Positions 50,968 through 63,378 of a stretch of 64,000 bases of DNA are shown piece after piece; the stretch's first letter is position 1, and the number at the start of each line of letters is the position of its first letter. Origin of the DNA: Prorocentrum cordatum (taxonomy: Eukaryota > Sar > Dinophyceae > Prorocentrales > Prorocentraceae); NCBI GenBank assembly GCA_963575745.1, contig CAUYUJ010020700.1, forward strand, positions 87,996-151,995. The letters run 5' to 3'. A program made the translations under genes and the position numbers. The notes beneath the pieces were generated by a model that saw nothing but the letters and a program-made list of their open reading frames with translations, did not search any database and had not been told where the DNA came from.

Positions 50968-52283
50968 TCAGGCGCGCGGCTTCTTCAGAGGAGAATACAC
51001 CGTTCGCGAATCCCAGGAGCGCTTGTTGTAATCCCCGCGATAGGATCGGGACTGCCACCCGTCGGCTCTGGAATCGCGGTCGTTCTTCCAGGAAGTGACG
51101 GCGGCGCCCCCCGCGGCTCCCACGGCGCCCGCGGCGCTCGCGGCGCTCGCACTCTGCCCGCGCGCTGCCGCGGCGCTTTTCCCAGCACCCTTGCCGGCCG
51201 GCGCGGCAACCTGCGCGGCAGCGGTGGCGCAACGCGAACAAGGGATTCGGCGACGCGGCCTTAAGAGCCCGATCGTATTCCGCTTCCGCCGCGCGGAGCA
51301 GCCCGACGTCAAGCGACAGCGCCGCAACGTTCACCTGCGCGCCGACGCGCGCCCGAGAATACCGCGCCGAAGCATGGCGCGGAGCTGCGGCCTGGAAGCC
51401 TGCCGCGCCGGCGGCGGCACGCTCGGCCCACGTCCTCCGCACAAGGCGGTCGTAGACCAAGGCAACCTGGGCCTTCCGTCCCTGCAGGGGGGCATCCAGT
51501 GCAACCTGTGCAAGCGCGCCCACTTCGGCGACCAGCGGACGGGCGCCAATGTCGACTCGCCTGGAGAACAACGTGTTTGTGAGCCATGGCGCTCGTGTAC
51601 GAAATCTGTCAGTGACCGCGGCCGCCACGCTCCACGCGTCGTAAGCTTGGTGCCATGGCGTCCACGCCAGAAGCGGCTGGCTCTCCGCCGCGGTTCCCCG
51701 TCCGAACGCTCTGGCCAACGCGGCCGCCTCTTTCGACTCGGGCTCGTCATCGTCGGGAGAGCCGCCCGCGCCGCGCGCGCAAAGCGGCTGGAACTTCGCG
51801 AGCTCAGTATAAATGAACGGGCGCGCGATTCCCCTGGATTTCGCGCGCTGCACCTCGGTGGCCAGCGCATCGGTCTTCGCTGACCTGAGCGAACGATGGA
51901 AACGCGCCAGCGCGCCGGGGCGAAGCCGCGCGGCCGCCTCGGCCACAGGGACTCCGGAAGGTCCCTCAAGCTGATCTGGGCCAGGCCAGCGCCGATGTCG
52001 ACATGCTCTCCCTTCGGCGGGAGCCCAGGATTCTGCAGCAACCGAACCGAGACGACCCGCCGAAGCCGGCGCGGGCCCCGCGGCACCCGGCGAACTCGCC
52101 TTGGCTGCCGCCACCGTCGCGCGATCCTGAGCGCGCCGCAGGACGCCCTTCGTCAGCGCCGTCGCGCCATCGGCATCCTTCAAATCGCCGAATTGAAGAT
52201 TGGCCAATTCTTCTGGCATCGTCAGCCCATTGGCTGCCAGGCAATCAATGGCGCCCTTGAACTGGATATCAGTCCACTTCGCG
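50968..52283 (-). pseudogene. gag-like region of the YR retrotransposon, frameshifted
   Basis: The open frame enters after a stop near 52284 with KWTDIQFKGAIDCLAANGLT and reaches an ATG at 52219 (MPEELANLQFGDLKDADGAT). It runs through YDAWSVAAAVTDRFRTRAPW and LVAEVGALAQVALDAPLQGR. Near 51240 it shifts frame and ends as a basic tail (SYRGDYNKRSWDSRTVYSPL, then KKPRA) at a stop at 50968. Position, length and basic tail fit a Gag that packages element RNA. The frameshift may be real decay or a programmed site. No zinc knuckle is seen. Confidence 0.5.
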
Positions 52284-52417
52284 CCACAACAGGGTCAGAC
52301 TGCAAGAAGGCAAGCATCGCCATCGCAATCACAGCGCCACGGGGCACGAGCGAGAACCACGCCAGCTGAAGCCCGCTCGCTTGCATGCCAGCGCGCCATG
52401 GTGACGAATGGGAGCGT

Positions 52418-52782
52418 GCCAACGACAGCACGTGGTCACAATGGACCAGAAGAGAGGGCCCCATTGGGCACGTGAACGCAGCAGGCCGCTATGGGCCGCA
52501 ACGAAGCCACTATGGGCCGCAAGGAAGCCACTATGGGCCGAGAGAAGCCCCCAGAGGGCGGAGGGCCGAAACCCGACACACGGCACGGTATTTATATCCC
52601 GCCCCAGTGCCAGGCGGAGGAAGCACGGCACGGCACTGCACCACACGACGCGAGCGGGAGGCGGAAGAGGGTCGACCTGCGCGCGGCCGACCAGCCGAGC
52701 GAGGGCGCCCCCGCGGCCAGCCGCGGGGTCGTTCACAGCGCGGGCGGATTTGTGCCAAGCAATAACTTCGTTATTCCGACCC
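52418..52782 (-). repeat. split direct repeat A1, 5' end of the element, TATA-like box
   Basis: 365 bp matching A2 with few differences. It carries the same TATA-like box (plus 52587-52599) about 300 bp upstream of the gag-like frame, so it could promote element transcription. The 15-bp palindrome lies at 52761-52775, seven bases from the terminus at 52782. Confidence 0.88.
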
Positions 52783-54299
52783 GAAAACGCGAAAAGGCAT
52801 TTGCGCCAAAGTGGCGCAGCGAGTGGGCTCGCTCATCGCCTTGGGGGGGGTCGATAATGGCATTCTCCAAAGACCACCGCTCGCCCTGCGCGCGGCGCCC
52901 CCCTGCCCGCGGCCACCGAGCGGCGCCCAGCTGACCCGCGGGCGAGGGAAAGGCAATCTCGCAGAAGCCGGCGCGGCCCATATACTTTGTCAGGGCATCC
53001 GTCCGTTCTCTGGCGCGCTCGAAGGATCGCCGCGTCCGCGGCCGCGCGCCAGTCCTTGGGCGGCCCGGCGCTCGCGCCGCGCAGGTGGTCGCGCAAGCAC
53101 CCGCTGTCTCGCCAAGGGCCGTCGAGGAGCTGCGAGAGGCCGCGGCCGGGGCCGCCCTGTCCCTCGGACCAGGCGTCGCCAGCTGGGCGCCGCATCTCCT
53201 TCCAAACCTTCGCTCGGCACGTGCGCCCGCAGCGCTCCCCGCGCCGCGCGCTCCCCCGACCGGCCCCGATCCTCGACCCAACTCTACTCCGCTCTGCTAT
53301 TGTTTACTCGACTCTGCTCTTTTTTTACCCAAGTTTACCATGCGCTCAACCCTGCATTGTACGACTCTTCTTAACGCTGCCCTACACCACCAGCTCTACT
53401 CTACTCTACTCGAACTCCACTCTTTTGTCTCTCACTCGGCCACCTGGCCGGCCCATCGCAACCATGCCCGTGGAGGGAGGGCGTCCTACTGGCCGAAGCT
53501 GCGCTGCGCGCGGGCGCACGCGGGCCGCCCTCGCTGCCCCGAGCCCCGCGGCCCCGCGCCCAGGGCTCGCGCTCGCGGAGCGCCTCGCGCGCGCATTGCA
53601 GCGCGCGGCCCCGCGAGCAGGGCTCGCGCGCGCACGGAGCGACGGCGCGCGCTCTCCCGTGCGCGGCCCCGCGAGAAGGGCTCGAGCGCGCGGGGCCTGG
53701 GCGCGCGGCGCGCGCGCTTTCGCCGCTCACCTTTCTGCTGGCATCGCGGCGCGCCTCGGGGTCGCGCGGGGCGCAGGCGTCGTCGCTGGCGCCCTGCAGG
53801 CATCGGCGCTTGCGCCCTGCCGTCGCGGACGGCGCGCGCGCTTTCGCCCCGCTGGCGCGTGCCCCGCTCCCCCGCTGTCGGGGGCACTTGCATCCCTGGC
53901 GCCCCGCGCGCAGGCTCAGACTGGCGCCGCCAGGCTGGGCGGCGCAGGGGGGGCCGCGCCCATTTGTCAAAAAAGCGCGGGCACCCTCGGGTGCGACTGC
54001 GGCAGCGGGGCCGCGCGAGCGGGAGAAATATTGACCTCGCCCGCGAGGGCCGCGCAATTGGCGAATGTAGATGGCAGCGCGGCGTGAGCGCAGCGCATGC
54101 CTCATCCTCGCCGCGCCCATGTCTACTCTACTCTGTTTTACCCGACCCCATACCATCGACTTTTCTCTACCATACTGCACTCTACTGTACCTTACCTTAC
54201 CCCATCCTACCCGACTGTGCCCCATTATCCGATCCTCCCCTCCCCTCTGTACTCTTCCGCGCCACTCACTCAACCACGCTTCTCTGCTCGACTCTTTTC

Positions 54300-54665
54300 A
54301 TGACAGGGGATCTGTCGACCCCTGCCCCATGCTTCGGCACGCTTTCGACTGGGCAAACAATGGCGAGGGCCGAGCCTGGGATTCACTGTGGGGGGCGTCC
54401 ACCCTGGATAGTGGTGCGTCCGAACAGCTCCCTGCTCGCTTTTTCGTCGAAAACTACAGAAACAGGAGAAAAAACTGAAGGGCTCCCGCGCGCACGCGAT
54501 TGCGCGCGCTATTTTGTCCCTGGGCACGGTGCTCCGCGGGCGACAACCAACTTCGCGCGCTCCAAGCACGCAGTCTTTCTGCGTGCAACCAACCCACCTG
54601 GCGCCGGGCCCACCTCGCAGCGATTTCTGCGCTGGCAGAACAGAAAAATCGCGCAGAGCTCATGA
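54300..54665 (+). other. conserved open segment within the tandem unit
   Basis: From ATG at 54300, MTGDLSTPAPCFGTLSTGQT continues for about 120 codons. The matching segment in unit 2 (from 59563) keeps the frame with few changes up to a small deletion near 59851. It is preceded by a pyrimidine-rich stretch ending TGACAG, which could be a splice acceptor. No family is recognised, and the GC-rich context makes chance open frames likely. Confidence 0.2.
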
Positions 54666-56453
54666 AACTATCGTTCACGAAGCGATCGCTGGGTCCCCGT
54701 GGATCATGCAAGATCTCGTCGCTGCCGCCGAGTCGGCTCGGACGTCGCCCAAGCGCGCCGTCGCCCGAGGCCGACGCTGAAATCGGGCAGCCCGCTTTCA
54801 TTGATTCCCAAATCTGAATGGATCCCGACAGCGTCTTGGCATAAACATTATACTGCCGAGTTCGCACCACTCGCGCTGGCGCGCGCCCATGCCGCGTCGC
54901 GCAGAGACGGCCGGCACCGGGAACACACAGACTGCGCAGCAGCCGACGCGATCGCGGACGAGGCGACGCCGCGGCCATTTCGACGCGCCTGGCGCAATAT
55001 TCTGCAACGCGCAAATGGCTTGCCCTCTGACGAAAATGCCTGCACGCCGCCAACTCTTGCACCCAGCCCGCAGCCGATGCGCCGCGCGGCCCACGCCCCC
55101 GCCACCGCCCAGCACATCCGCACAATGAACTGATTAATGACCCCATCACGTGCGCCTGCGCGCGCTGCGCGCAAGGGCGACGGACGCGCCGGCGAGCGCA
55201 GATGGGCGAGCGGGCAAGAGGGCAGGGCGGACGGCATGGGAGCTCTGTCTCGGAGGCGTCGCCGCTGCGTTCACGCCCTCGTAAGTCGCCTGCGCAGCGA
55301 CGCGCGAGTTTCCTCGCGGCGAGGCTTGCGTGCAGGGGCGAGGGCGCCTGCAAAGCCTCGCGACCATAATTACACCTCCGCTGCGGGGCGCTGGAATGTG
55401 CGCCGACGGCCAGGCCGGCCGGGGAAGGGACATGCGCGGCACCTGTTCGCCATTGCTTCTTTCAGGCGACACCTGGCCGGGGTGGCGCACGCCGTATCTG
55501 CGACGAAGATTCGCCGCGCCGCGAGCGGCGCGGAAACATGAACCGCGCACGCGCAGCCGACCGCTTCCAGGCGACGGGCTCGAGCCAGACGCGCGGCGGC
55601 TCGCTGCCAACTTCAGCCCTGCATGCTGAGTGGCGCGCCGCGCCTGCGCTTCGGGGCGTAGCCGCAGCCCCGCGTCGCTCCGAAGCGCCCGACAACTGCT
55701 GGCCGCCTGGAGAAGCGACTGCGTGGCCAAAGCAACCAGCGCGTCATTGTCGTCTACTGCAGTCGGCGCGACGGCCTGCAGCCGCCGCGGCGGGCGCGCC
55801 AGGACTGCGCGAGCACGCGTTGGTGGACCGGGCTGGCGCCCGCCAGTGCTTCGAACGCCTCGAAGCACTCGGATCGGCAGGCAGTGTGCCCTCGAGGCCT
55901 TCTTTGAAGCCGTCTTAGCTCCTGCGCGCAAGCCCCGCCGCATGATTTCTGAAACGCATATTCGGCCTGGCCACGACGCGACTACCGGGCGCGCCCCCTC
56001 GCGGCGCGCGCCCCGCTTGCCCGCGCCGCTTCTCGCGTCGCGATCACCGCTGCAGCGCGCGCTAACGTCGACGGCGCGGGTGGACCTGCCAATCGCTTTG
56101 CGGCGTCGGTGGCACTGCAGCGAAACCTGCAAGCAACGCAGACGCCAATGCGAGAACCCACTTGCCGAACCCATTGGCCCGCCGCGAAACCGACGCAGCC
56201 CCGCGCGCAGGATGGGCGCCGTCCCGCCGCGGGCGGCAACAGGAAAGCGCAGTCGCGAGAGCCGCGTCGAAGCACAACATGACGGCGAGACGCGGTCGCA
56301 TGCGAAGCGGCGGGGCCTAGCCAGCCACGGCTGCGGGCCTGCGGCTGGCCAGCTTGCCGATTGCCATCGCTATCAAACCAAATGTTTCTCCAAATCGTCA
56401 AGGCTGATTCGCGCGAAATGGCAAGCGCGTGCACTGAACTCTGCGCGGTTGGC

Positions 56454-56709
56454 GTTCGCGCTATCGGAGGAAATCTGCCCGGAGATGGTCGGCTTCTTCC
56501 TGTGCTGGGACGACGCGGGCCAGCCGCGGTCGGCGCCCTATCCGCGCGTGCTGCGCCAGTGCTCCAGTGAATTCGGCGTCTTGTCTGAGTTGATCGATGT
56601 CTTCCATTACGATCACATTCACGTCGACGCTGGGGAGCTTTCGGAGTGGCTCCTGGAGCGCGCCGACGGCCGCGAGCGCATTCCGCGCGCGCGCAGGGAA
56701 TCGCCGTGA
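56454..56709 (+). other. candidate exon within the tandem unit
   Basis: The plus frame reads FALSEEICPEMVGFFLCWDDA then SSEFGVLSELIDVFHYDHIH and LSEWLLERADGRER, ending at a stop at 56707-56709. The unit 2 copy (61713-61973) is open in the same frame with about five amino-acid changes. The composition (acidic, hydrophobic patches, few Arg) is more protein-like than the rest of the unit. The minus strand is open here too. Family unknown. Confidence 0.3.
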
Positions 56710-57671
56710 CGAGCGTTCCGTCCCGGATTCTGCGCGCGTCAACTGGCGCTGCCCCAGCGCTTAGGAAGGCCACGTTCGACTGGTGCTCACGCTCGCCAGC
56801 TGCCGGCGCGCGCCATCGGCGCGCGGGCCCGATGCCGCCGCGCGCGCGCGTGCGACCAAGGGCTGGAGCGCGGCCGACGCACTGGCCCCACGCCGAATCC
56901 ATTCGACGCCTTGCCTGCCACAGGGGCCCCGCACTTGCGAGCTCGCGCGCGCAGCGTCGCGATTCCTCCGCCATGTCTGCGCGCGCCTCAGCGAGGACCT
57001 GCGCGTCGCCTCCATGGCCGCCACGGCCCGCCCACTCGCCTGCCAAAGTGGGCGGGTCTCTCAGCGCGCGCGCTGGGCGCGTGCAATCCGCCGCCTTGCC
57101 TTGAAGGGCGTGGACTGAAATTTCACGCGACTGGCCCCGCAGGGCGACGCCTGCGCCGCGCGCCCGCCGACTCCGCGCTTCTCGCTTTCCGCGCCGAAAC
57201 ACCGGAGACCCCGCGGAAGATGGGCGCGTGGACTAGTAGAAGGCGCGCGAGCCGCGCGCCGCGCCCTCGAATTACCTCCGCCATTCAATGCTGTAGAATG
57301 CAAGCGTGAACGCGCGCGCGCGCGTCGAGCGCCGCTCAACGCACTCTCGCGCGGCGAAGCGACACGCCGATGAAACCCGCGGAATCGCGCGGGGCGCGAT
57401 GACTGGGGCCCCCATCGGCACAGGGAGCACCAACATCTCAGTCGCGAGAGATGCGGCGAGGAAGGCGACGCGCGGAGACCCAATAAACAAATTACTCGGG
57501 CGGGGCTGTAGGTCCAGCAACCATGGCGCTCTGCTCCTGGCTGCCGCTGCTGCTACAGCTCTCCGCCCGGCAAGGGCCGCCGCCTGCCCCTCGACGCCTA
57601 GCGCCAGGGAAGCTGATGGAGAAGGGGGGGGGGGGAGGACGCATCGCCGATGAGCCCCCGACTGCAGAAGC

Positions 57672-58058
57672 TCATGACCCCGTGCCCGCGGGGGCGCGCA
57701 GGCCGCGATCAGGGGGCGATGCCCTGTCGGCGCCCATGATGGCGCGGCATCGCGCAGGGTGGGCGGCGTCGCGAGGCTTGCCAGGTAAGTGTCTTGCGCT
57801 CCGCGGGTGCGATCGAATGCCCGGACGCCCAACGCCGCCCGCCTCGACGCGCAGGTATACTCGCGACCATCTCAGGCAGCGGGCTGCAGGGCCGCTAGGA
57901 TAACCCATCCAGCTACGCTGGCGACAAACAGAAGCCAAGGCCCAAGCGGGCGGCAGCTCTGGGGGAGATGCTGCCGACTCCGCTCGCGACGAAGGGCCGG
58001 CGACGGCGCGGCGCGCCTCGCCTATGGGGGAAGGGCAGGGCGGGCATCCGCACTTCAA
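57672..58058 (-). other. candidate ORF within the tandem unit, minus strand
   Basis: A 128-codon frame containing AWALASVCRQRSWMGYPSGP and RCLRWSRVYLRVEAG is also open in unit 2 (about 62930-63330), where a 9-bp in-frame insertion adds three residues. The plus strand of the same stretch carries a possible short intron (GTAAGT at 57785 to GCAG at 57851). The two readings compete. Confidence 0.25.
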
Positions 58059-58110
58059 CCCCTCGACGTCGCAGCGGGCCCACAGGGGGTAGACAACCCC
58101 CCCCCCTCTA

Positions 58111-61100
58111 GAAAACGCGAAAAGGCATTTGCGCCAAAGTGGCGCAGCGAGTGGACTCGCTCATCGCCTTGAGGGGGTCGATAATGGCATTCTCCAAAGA
58201 CCACCGCTCGCCCTGCGCGCGGCGCCCCCCTGCCCGCGGCCACCGAGCGGCGCCCAGCTGACCCGCGGGCGAGGAAGGGCAATCTCGCAGAAATCCGTTC
58301 CTGAGGTGGATACTTTGTCAGGCAATCCGCAGGGAAGAGTGGCGCGCCTCGAAGGATCCCGCGTCGCGGCCGCGCGCCCAGCCCTTGGGCGGCCCGCGCT
58401 CGTGCCCGCGCAGTGTGGCGGACGTGTGCCTTCTGCTCTCGCCAAGAGCCGTCGAGGAGCTGCGAGAGGCCGCGGCCGGGGCCGCCCTGTCCCTCGGACC
58501 AGGCGTCGCCAGCTGGGCGCCGCATCTCCTTCCAAACCTTCGCTCGGCACGTGCGCCCGCAGCGCTCCCCGCGCCGCTCGCTCCCCCGACCGGCCCCGAT
58601 CCTCGACCTAACTCTACTCCGCTCTGCTATTGTTTACTCAACCCTGCATTGTGCGACTCTTCTTAACGCCAGCTCTACTCTACTCTACTCGTACTCCACT
58701 CTTTTGTCTCTCACTCGGCCACCTGGCCGGCCCATCGCAACCATGCCCGTGGAGGGAGGGCATCCTACTGGCCGAAGCTGCGCTGCGCGCGGGCGCACGC
58801 GGGCCGCCCTCGCTGCCCCGAGCCACGCGACCCCGCGCCCAGGGCTCGCGCCCGCGGAGCGCCTCGCGCGCGCATTGCAGCGCGCGGCCCCGCGAGCAGG
58901 GCTCGCGCGCGCACGGGGCGACGGCGCGCGCTCTCCCGTGCGCGGCCCCGCGAGAAGGGCTCGAGCGCGCGGGGCCTGGGCGCGCGGCGCGCGCGCTTTC
59001 GCCGCTCGCCTTTCTGCTTGCATCGCGGCGCGCCTCGGGGTCGCGCGGGGCGCAGGCGTCGTCGCTGGCGCCCTGCAGGCATCGGCGCTTGCGCCCTGCC
59101 GTCGCGGACGGCGCGCGCGCTTTCGCCCCGCTCCCCCGCTGTCGGGGGCACTTGCATCCCTGGCGCCGCGCGCAGGCTCAGACTGGCGCCGCCAGGCTAG
59201 GCGGCGCACGGGGGGCCGCGCCCATTGGTCAAAAAAGCGCGGGCGCCCTCGGGTGCGACTGCGGCAGCGGGGCCGCGCGAGCGGGAGAAATATTGACCTC
59301 GCCCGCGAGGGCCGCGCGATTGGCGAATGTAGATGGCAGCGCGGTGTCAGCGCAGCGCATGCCTCATCCTCGCCGCGCCCATTTCTACTCTACTCTGTTT
59401 TACCCGACCCCATACCATCGACTTTTCTCTACCATACTGCACTCTACTGTACCCTACCTTACCCCGTCCTACCCGACTGTGCCCCATTATCCGATCCTCC
59501 CCTCCCCTTCTGTACTATTCCGCGCCACTCACTCATCCACGCTTCTCTGCTCGACTCTCCTCATGACAGGGGATCTGTCGACCCCTGCCCCAAGCTTCGG
59601 CACGCTTTCGACTGGGCAAACAATGGCGAGGGCCGAGCCTGGGAGTCACTGTGGGGGGCGTCCACCCTGGATAGTGGTGCGTCCGAACAGCTCCCTGCTC
59701 GCTTTTTCGTCGAAAACTACAGAAACAGGAGAAAAAACTGAAGGGCTCCCGCGCGCACGCGATTGCGCGCGCTATTTCGTCCCTGGGCACGGTGCTCCGC
59801 GGGCGACAACCAACTTCGCGCGCTCCAAGCACGCAGTCTTTCTGCGTGCAACCCACCTGGCGCCGGGCCCACCTCGCAGTGATTTCTGCGCTGGCAGAAC
59901 AGAAAAAACGCGCAGAGCTCATGAAACGATCGTTCACGAAGCGATCGCTGGGTCCCCGTGGATCATGCAAGATCTCGTCCCTGCCGCCGAGTCGGCTCGG
60001 ACGTCGCCCAAGCGCGCCGTCGCCCGAGGCCGACGCTGCAATCGGGCAACCCGCTTTCACTGATTCCCAAATCTGAACGGATCCCGACAGCGTCTTGGCA
60101 TACACATTATACTGCCCAGTTCGCACCACTCGCGCTGGCGCGCGCCCATGCGGCGTCGCGCAGAGACGGCCGGCACCGGGAACGCACAGACTGCGCAGCA
60201 GCCGACGCGATCGCGGACGAGGCGACGCCGCGGCTATTTCGACGCGCCTGGCGCAATATTCTGCAGCGCGCAAATGGCTTGCCCTCTGACGAAAATGCCT
60301 GCACGCCGCCAACTCTTGCCCCCAGCCCGCAGCCGATGCGCCGCGCGGTCCACGCCCCCGCCACTGCCCAGCACATCCGCACAATGAACTGATTAATGAC
60401 CCCATCACGTGCGCCTGTGCGCGCTGCGCGCAAGGGCGACGGACGCGCCGGCGAGCGCAGATGGGCGAGCGGGCAAGAGGGCAGGGCGGATGGCAGGGAA
60501 GCTCTGTCTCGGAGGCGTCGCCGCTGCGTTCACGCCCTCGTAAGTCGCCTGCGCAGCGACGCGCGAGTTCCCTCGCGGCGAGGCTTGCGTGCAGGGGCGA
60601 GGGCGCCAGCAAAGCCTCGCGACCATAATTGCACCTCCGCTGCGGGGCGCTGGAACGTGCGCCGACGGCCAGGCCGGCCGGGGAAGGGACATGCGCGGCA
60701 CCTGTTCGCCATTGCTTCTTTCAGGCGACACCTGGCCGGGGTGGCGCACGCCGTATCTGCGACGAAGATTCGCCGCGCCGCCAGCGGCGCGGAAACATGA
60801 ACCGCGCACGCGCAGCCGACCGCTTCCAGGCGACGGGCTCGAGCCAGACGCGCGGCGTTTCGCTGCCAACTTCAGCCCTGCATGCTGAGTGGCGCGCCGC
60901 GCCTGCGCTTCGGGGCGTAGCCGCAGCCCCGCGTCGCTCCGAAGCGCCCGACAACTGCTGGCCGCCTGGAGAAGCGACTGCGTGGCCAAAGCAAGCAGCG
61001 CGTCATTGACGTCTACTGCAGTCGGCGCGACGGCGTGCAGCCGCCGCGGCGGGCGCGCCAGGACTGCGCGAGCACGCGTTGGTGGACCGGGCTGGCGACC

Positions 61101-63378
61101 GCCAGTGCTTCGAACGCCTCGAAGCACTCGGATCGGCAGGCAGTGCGCCCTCGAGGCCTTCTTTGAAGCCGTCTTAGCTCCTGCGCGCAAGCCCCGCCGC
61201 ATGATTTCAACGACCAGTGCAAAGTGATACGACGGCGACTACCGGTCCGTCGCCCCCGTCGCGGCGCGCGCCCCCTTGGCCCGCGCCGCTTCTCAGCGTC
61301 GCGATCACCGGCTGCAAAAATATGCGCGCGCTAACGGCGGACGGCGCGGGGGACCGCCAGTCGCTTTGCGCGTCGGTGGCACTGGCAGCGAAGCCTGCAA
61401 GCAACGCAAAGATAACGCCAATGCCGAGATTCGCTTCCAGCCTTCGAACTCCATGTCCGATCAGAGCCACCAGCGGCAGCCCCGCGCGCAGGACGGGCGC
61501 CGTCTGCGCCGCGGCGGCACTGGAAGGCGCAGTCGCGAGAGCCGCGCGAAGCACAACCATGAGCGGCGAGACGCGGTCAGCATGCGAAGCATGGGTCGCA
61601 GCCAGCCGCGGCTGCGGCTGGCCAAGATTGTCATCGCAATCAAACCAACTCGTTTCTCAAATCGTCAAGGCTGATTCGCGGCGAAGCGGCAGCGCGGCAC
61701 TGATTCGCGCGGTTGGCGTTCGCGCTATCGGAGGAAATCTGCCCGGAGATGGTCGGCTTCTTCCTGTGCTGGGACGACGCGGGCCAGCCGCGGTCGGCGC
61801 CCTATCCGCGCGCGCTGCGCCAGTGCTCCAGTGAATTCGGCGTCTTGTCTGAGTTGATCGATGTCTTCCTTTACGATCACATTCGCGTCGACGCTGGGGA
61901 GCTTTCGGAGTGGCTCCTGGAGCGCGCCGACGGCCGCGAGCACATTCCGCGCGCGCGCAGGGAATCGCCGTGACGAGCGTTCCGTCCCGGATTCTGCGCG
62001 CGTCAACTGGCGCTGCCCCAGCGCTTAGGAAGGCCACGTTCGACTGGTGCTCACGCTCGCCAGCTGCCTGCGCGCGCCATCGGCGCGCGGGCCCGATGCC
62101 GCCGCGCGCGCGCGTGCGACCAAGGGCTGGAGCGCGGCCGACGCACTGGCCCCACGCCGAATCCATTCGACGCCTTGCCTGCCACAGGGCCGTCCCGGCA
62201 CTTGCAGCCTCGCGCGCGCAGCGGCGCGATTCCTCTCCTTCCGCATTCTGCGCGCGGCCTCGGCGAGGACCCCTGCGGTCGCCCCTCCCTGGCCGCCACG
62301 CCCTCCCACTACGCCTGCCAAGTGGTTGTCTCTCAGCGCGCGCGCCGGGCGCGTGCAATCCGCCGCCTTGCCTTGAGGGACGTGACTGAAATTTCAGGCG
62401 ACTGGCCCCGCAGGGCGACGCCTGCGCCGCGCGCCCGCCGACTCCGCGCTTCTCGCTTTCCGCGCCGAAGCACCGGAGACCCCGCGGAAGATGGGCGCGT
62501 GGACTAGTAGAAGGCGCGCGAGCCGCGCGCCGCGCCCTCGAAATACCTCCGCCATTCAATGCTTTAGAATGCAAGCGTGAACGCGCGCGCGCGTCGAGCG
62601 CCGCTCAACGCACTCTCGCGCGGCGAAGCGACACGCCGATGAACCCCGCGGAAACGCGCGGGGCGCGATGACTTGTGCCCCCATCGGCACAGGGAGCACC
62701 AACATCGCAGTCGCGAGAGATGCGGCGAGGAAGGCGACGCGCGGAGACCAAATAACCAAATTACTCGGTGGGCGCTGTAGCTACAACGCATGCGCGCTCC
62801 TGGGGGGCCTGCGACAGCTCGCCCGCCGCGCGCCGCCGCCTGCCCCTCGACGCCTAGCGCGAGGGGGGCTGATGGAGAAGGGGGGGGGATTCGGCGACGC
62901 ATCGCCGATGAGCCCCCGACTGCAGAAGCTTATGACCCCGTGCCCGCTGGGGCGCGCAGGCCGCGATCAGGGGGCGATGCTTCCCCCTCCCTGTCGGCGC
63001 CCATGATGGCGCGGCATCGCGCAGGGTGGGCGGCGTCGCGAGGCGTGCCAGGTAAGTGTCTTGCGCTCCGCGGGTGCGATCGAATGCCCGGACGCCCAAC
63101 ATCGCCCGCCTCGACGCGCAGGTATACTCGCGACCATCTCAGGCAGCGGGCTGCAGGGCCGCTGGGATAACCCATCCAGCTACGCTGGCGACAAACAAAT
63201 GCCAAGGCCCAAGCGGGCGACAGCTCTGGGGGAGATGCTGCCGACTCCGCTCGCGACGAAGGGCCGGCGACGGCGCGGCGCGCTTTGCCTAGGGGGGAAG
63301 GGCAGGGCGGGCATCCGCACTTCAACCCCTCGACGTCGCAGCGGGCCCACGGGGGGTAGACACCCCCCCCCCTCTCTA
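58111..63378. repeat. 5.3-kb tandem unit 2
   Basis: Second full unit. Compared with unit 1 it lacks about 50 bp near 58635, has a scrambled patch at about 58273-58440 that differs from both units 1 and 3, and a strongly diverged patch at about 61207-61690. Elsewhere the two units are close by eye. Confidence 0.9.

Larger units (their letters stand above)
45635..52782 (-). mobile_element. YR (DIRS/PAT-like) retrotransposon with split direct repeats
   Basis: A 7.1-kb element on the minus strand. In its own orientation the order is A1 (52782-52418), gag-like, reverse transcriptase with RNase H, an unknown ORF, tyrosine recombinase, B1 (46360-46194), A2 (46193-45830), B2 (45799-45635). A1 equals A2 and B1 equals B2. 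This split-direct-repeat layout is known from PAT/Ngaro-type YR retrotransposons and differs from LTR elements. Such elements integrate through a circular intermediate joined by the tyrosine recombinase. Frameshifts and stops in several ORFs show this copy is defective, though its terminal repeats are well kept. Confidence 0.88.
52783..58110. repeat. 5.3-kb tandem unit 1
   Basis: The unit begins GAAAACGCGAAAAGGCATTT, and the same start recurs at 58111 and 63379, giving periods of 5328 and 5268 bp. Landmarks in order: CTCTACTCTACTC pyrimidine stretch (about 53280-53420), a CGCGCG-rich 500-bp part (about 53500-54000), a TACTCTACTCTG/TACCTTACC stretch (54120-54290), GAAACAGGAGAAAAAACTGA (54459), and a consensus-like splice donor CCAGGTAAGTG (57781). 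Units 1 and 2 align throughout with scattered substitutions and small indels. Whether the array is a tandem gene family or a satellite is unclear. Confidence 0.9.

Noticed and set aside
45830-52782. The A repeats as LTRs of an LTR retrotransposon
   Set aside because: The extra B1/B2 pair in split arrangement, the tyrosine recombinase motif and the absence of an integrase point to a YR element.
53085-54665. A 526-codon plus frame in tandem unit 1 and a 477-codon frame in unit 2
   Set aside because: Only the last about 115 codons correspond in frame. Upstream the units differ by indels that change the frame, and the DNA is so GC-rich that stops are rare.
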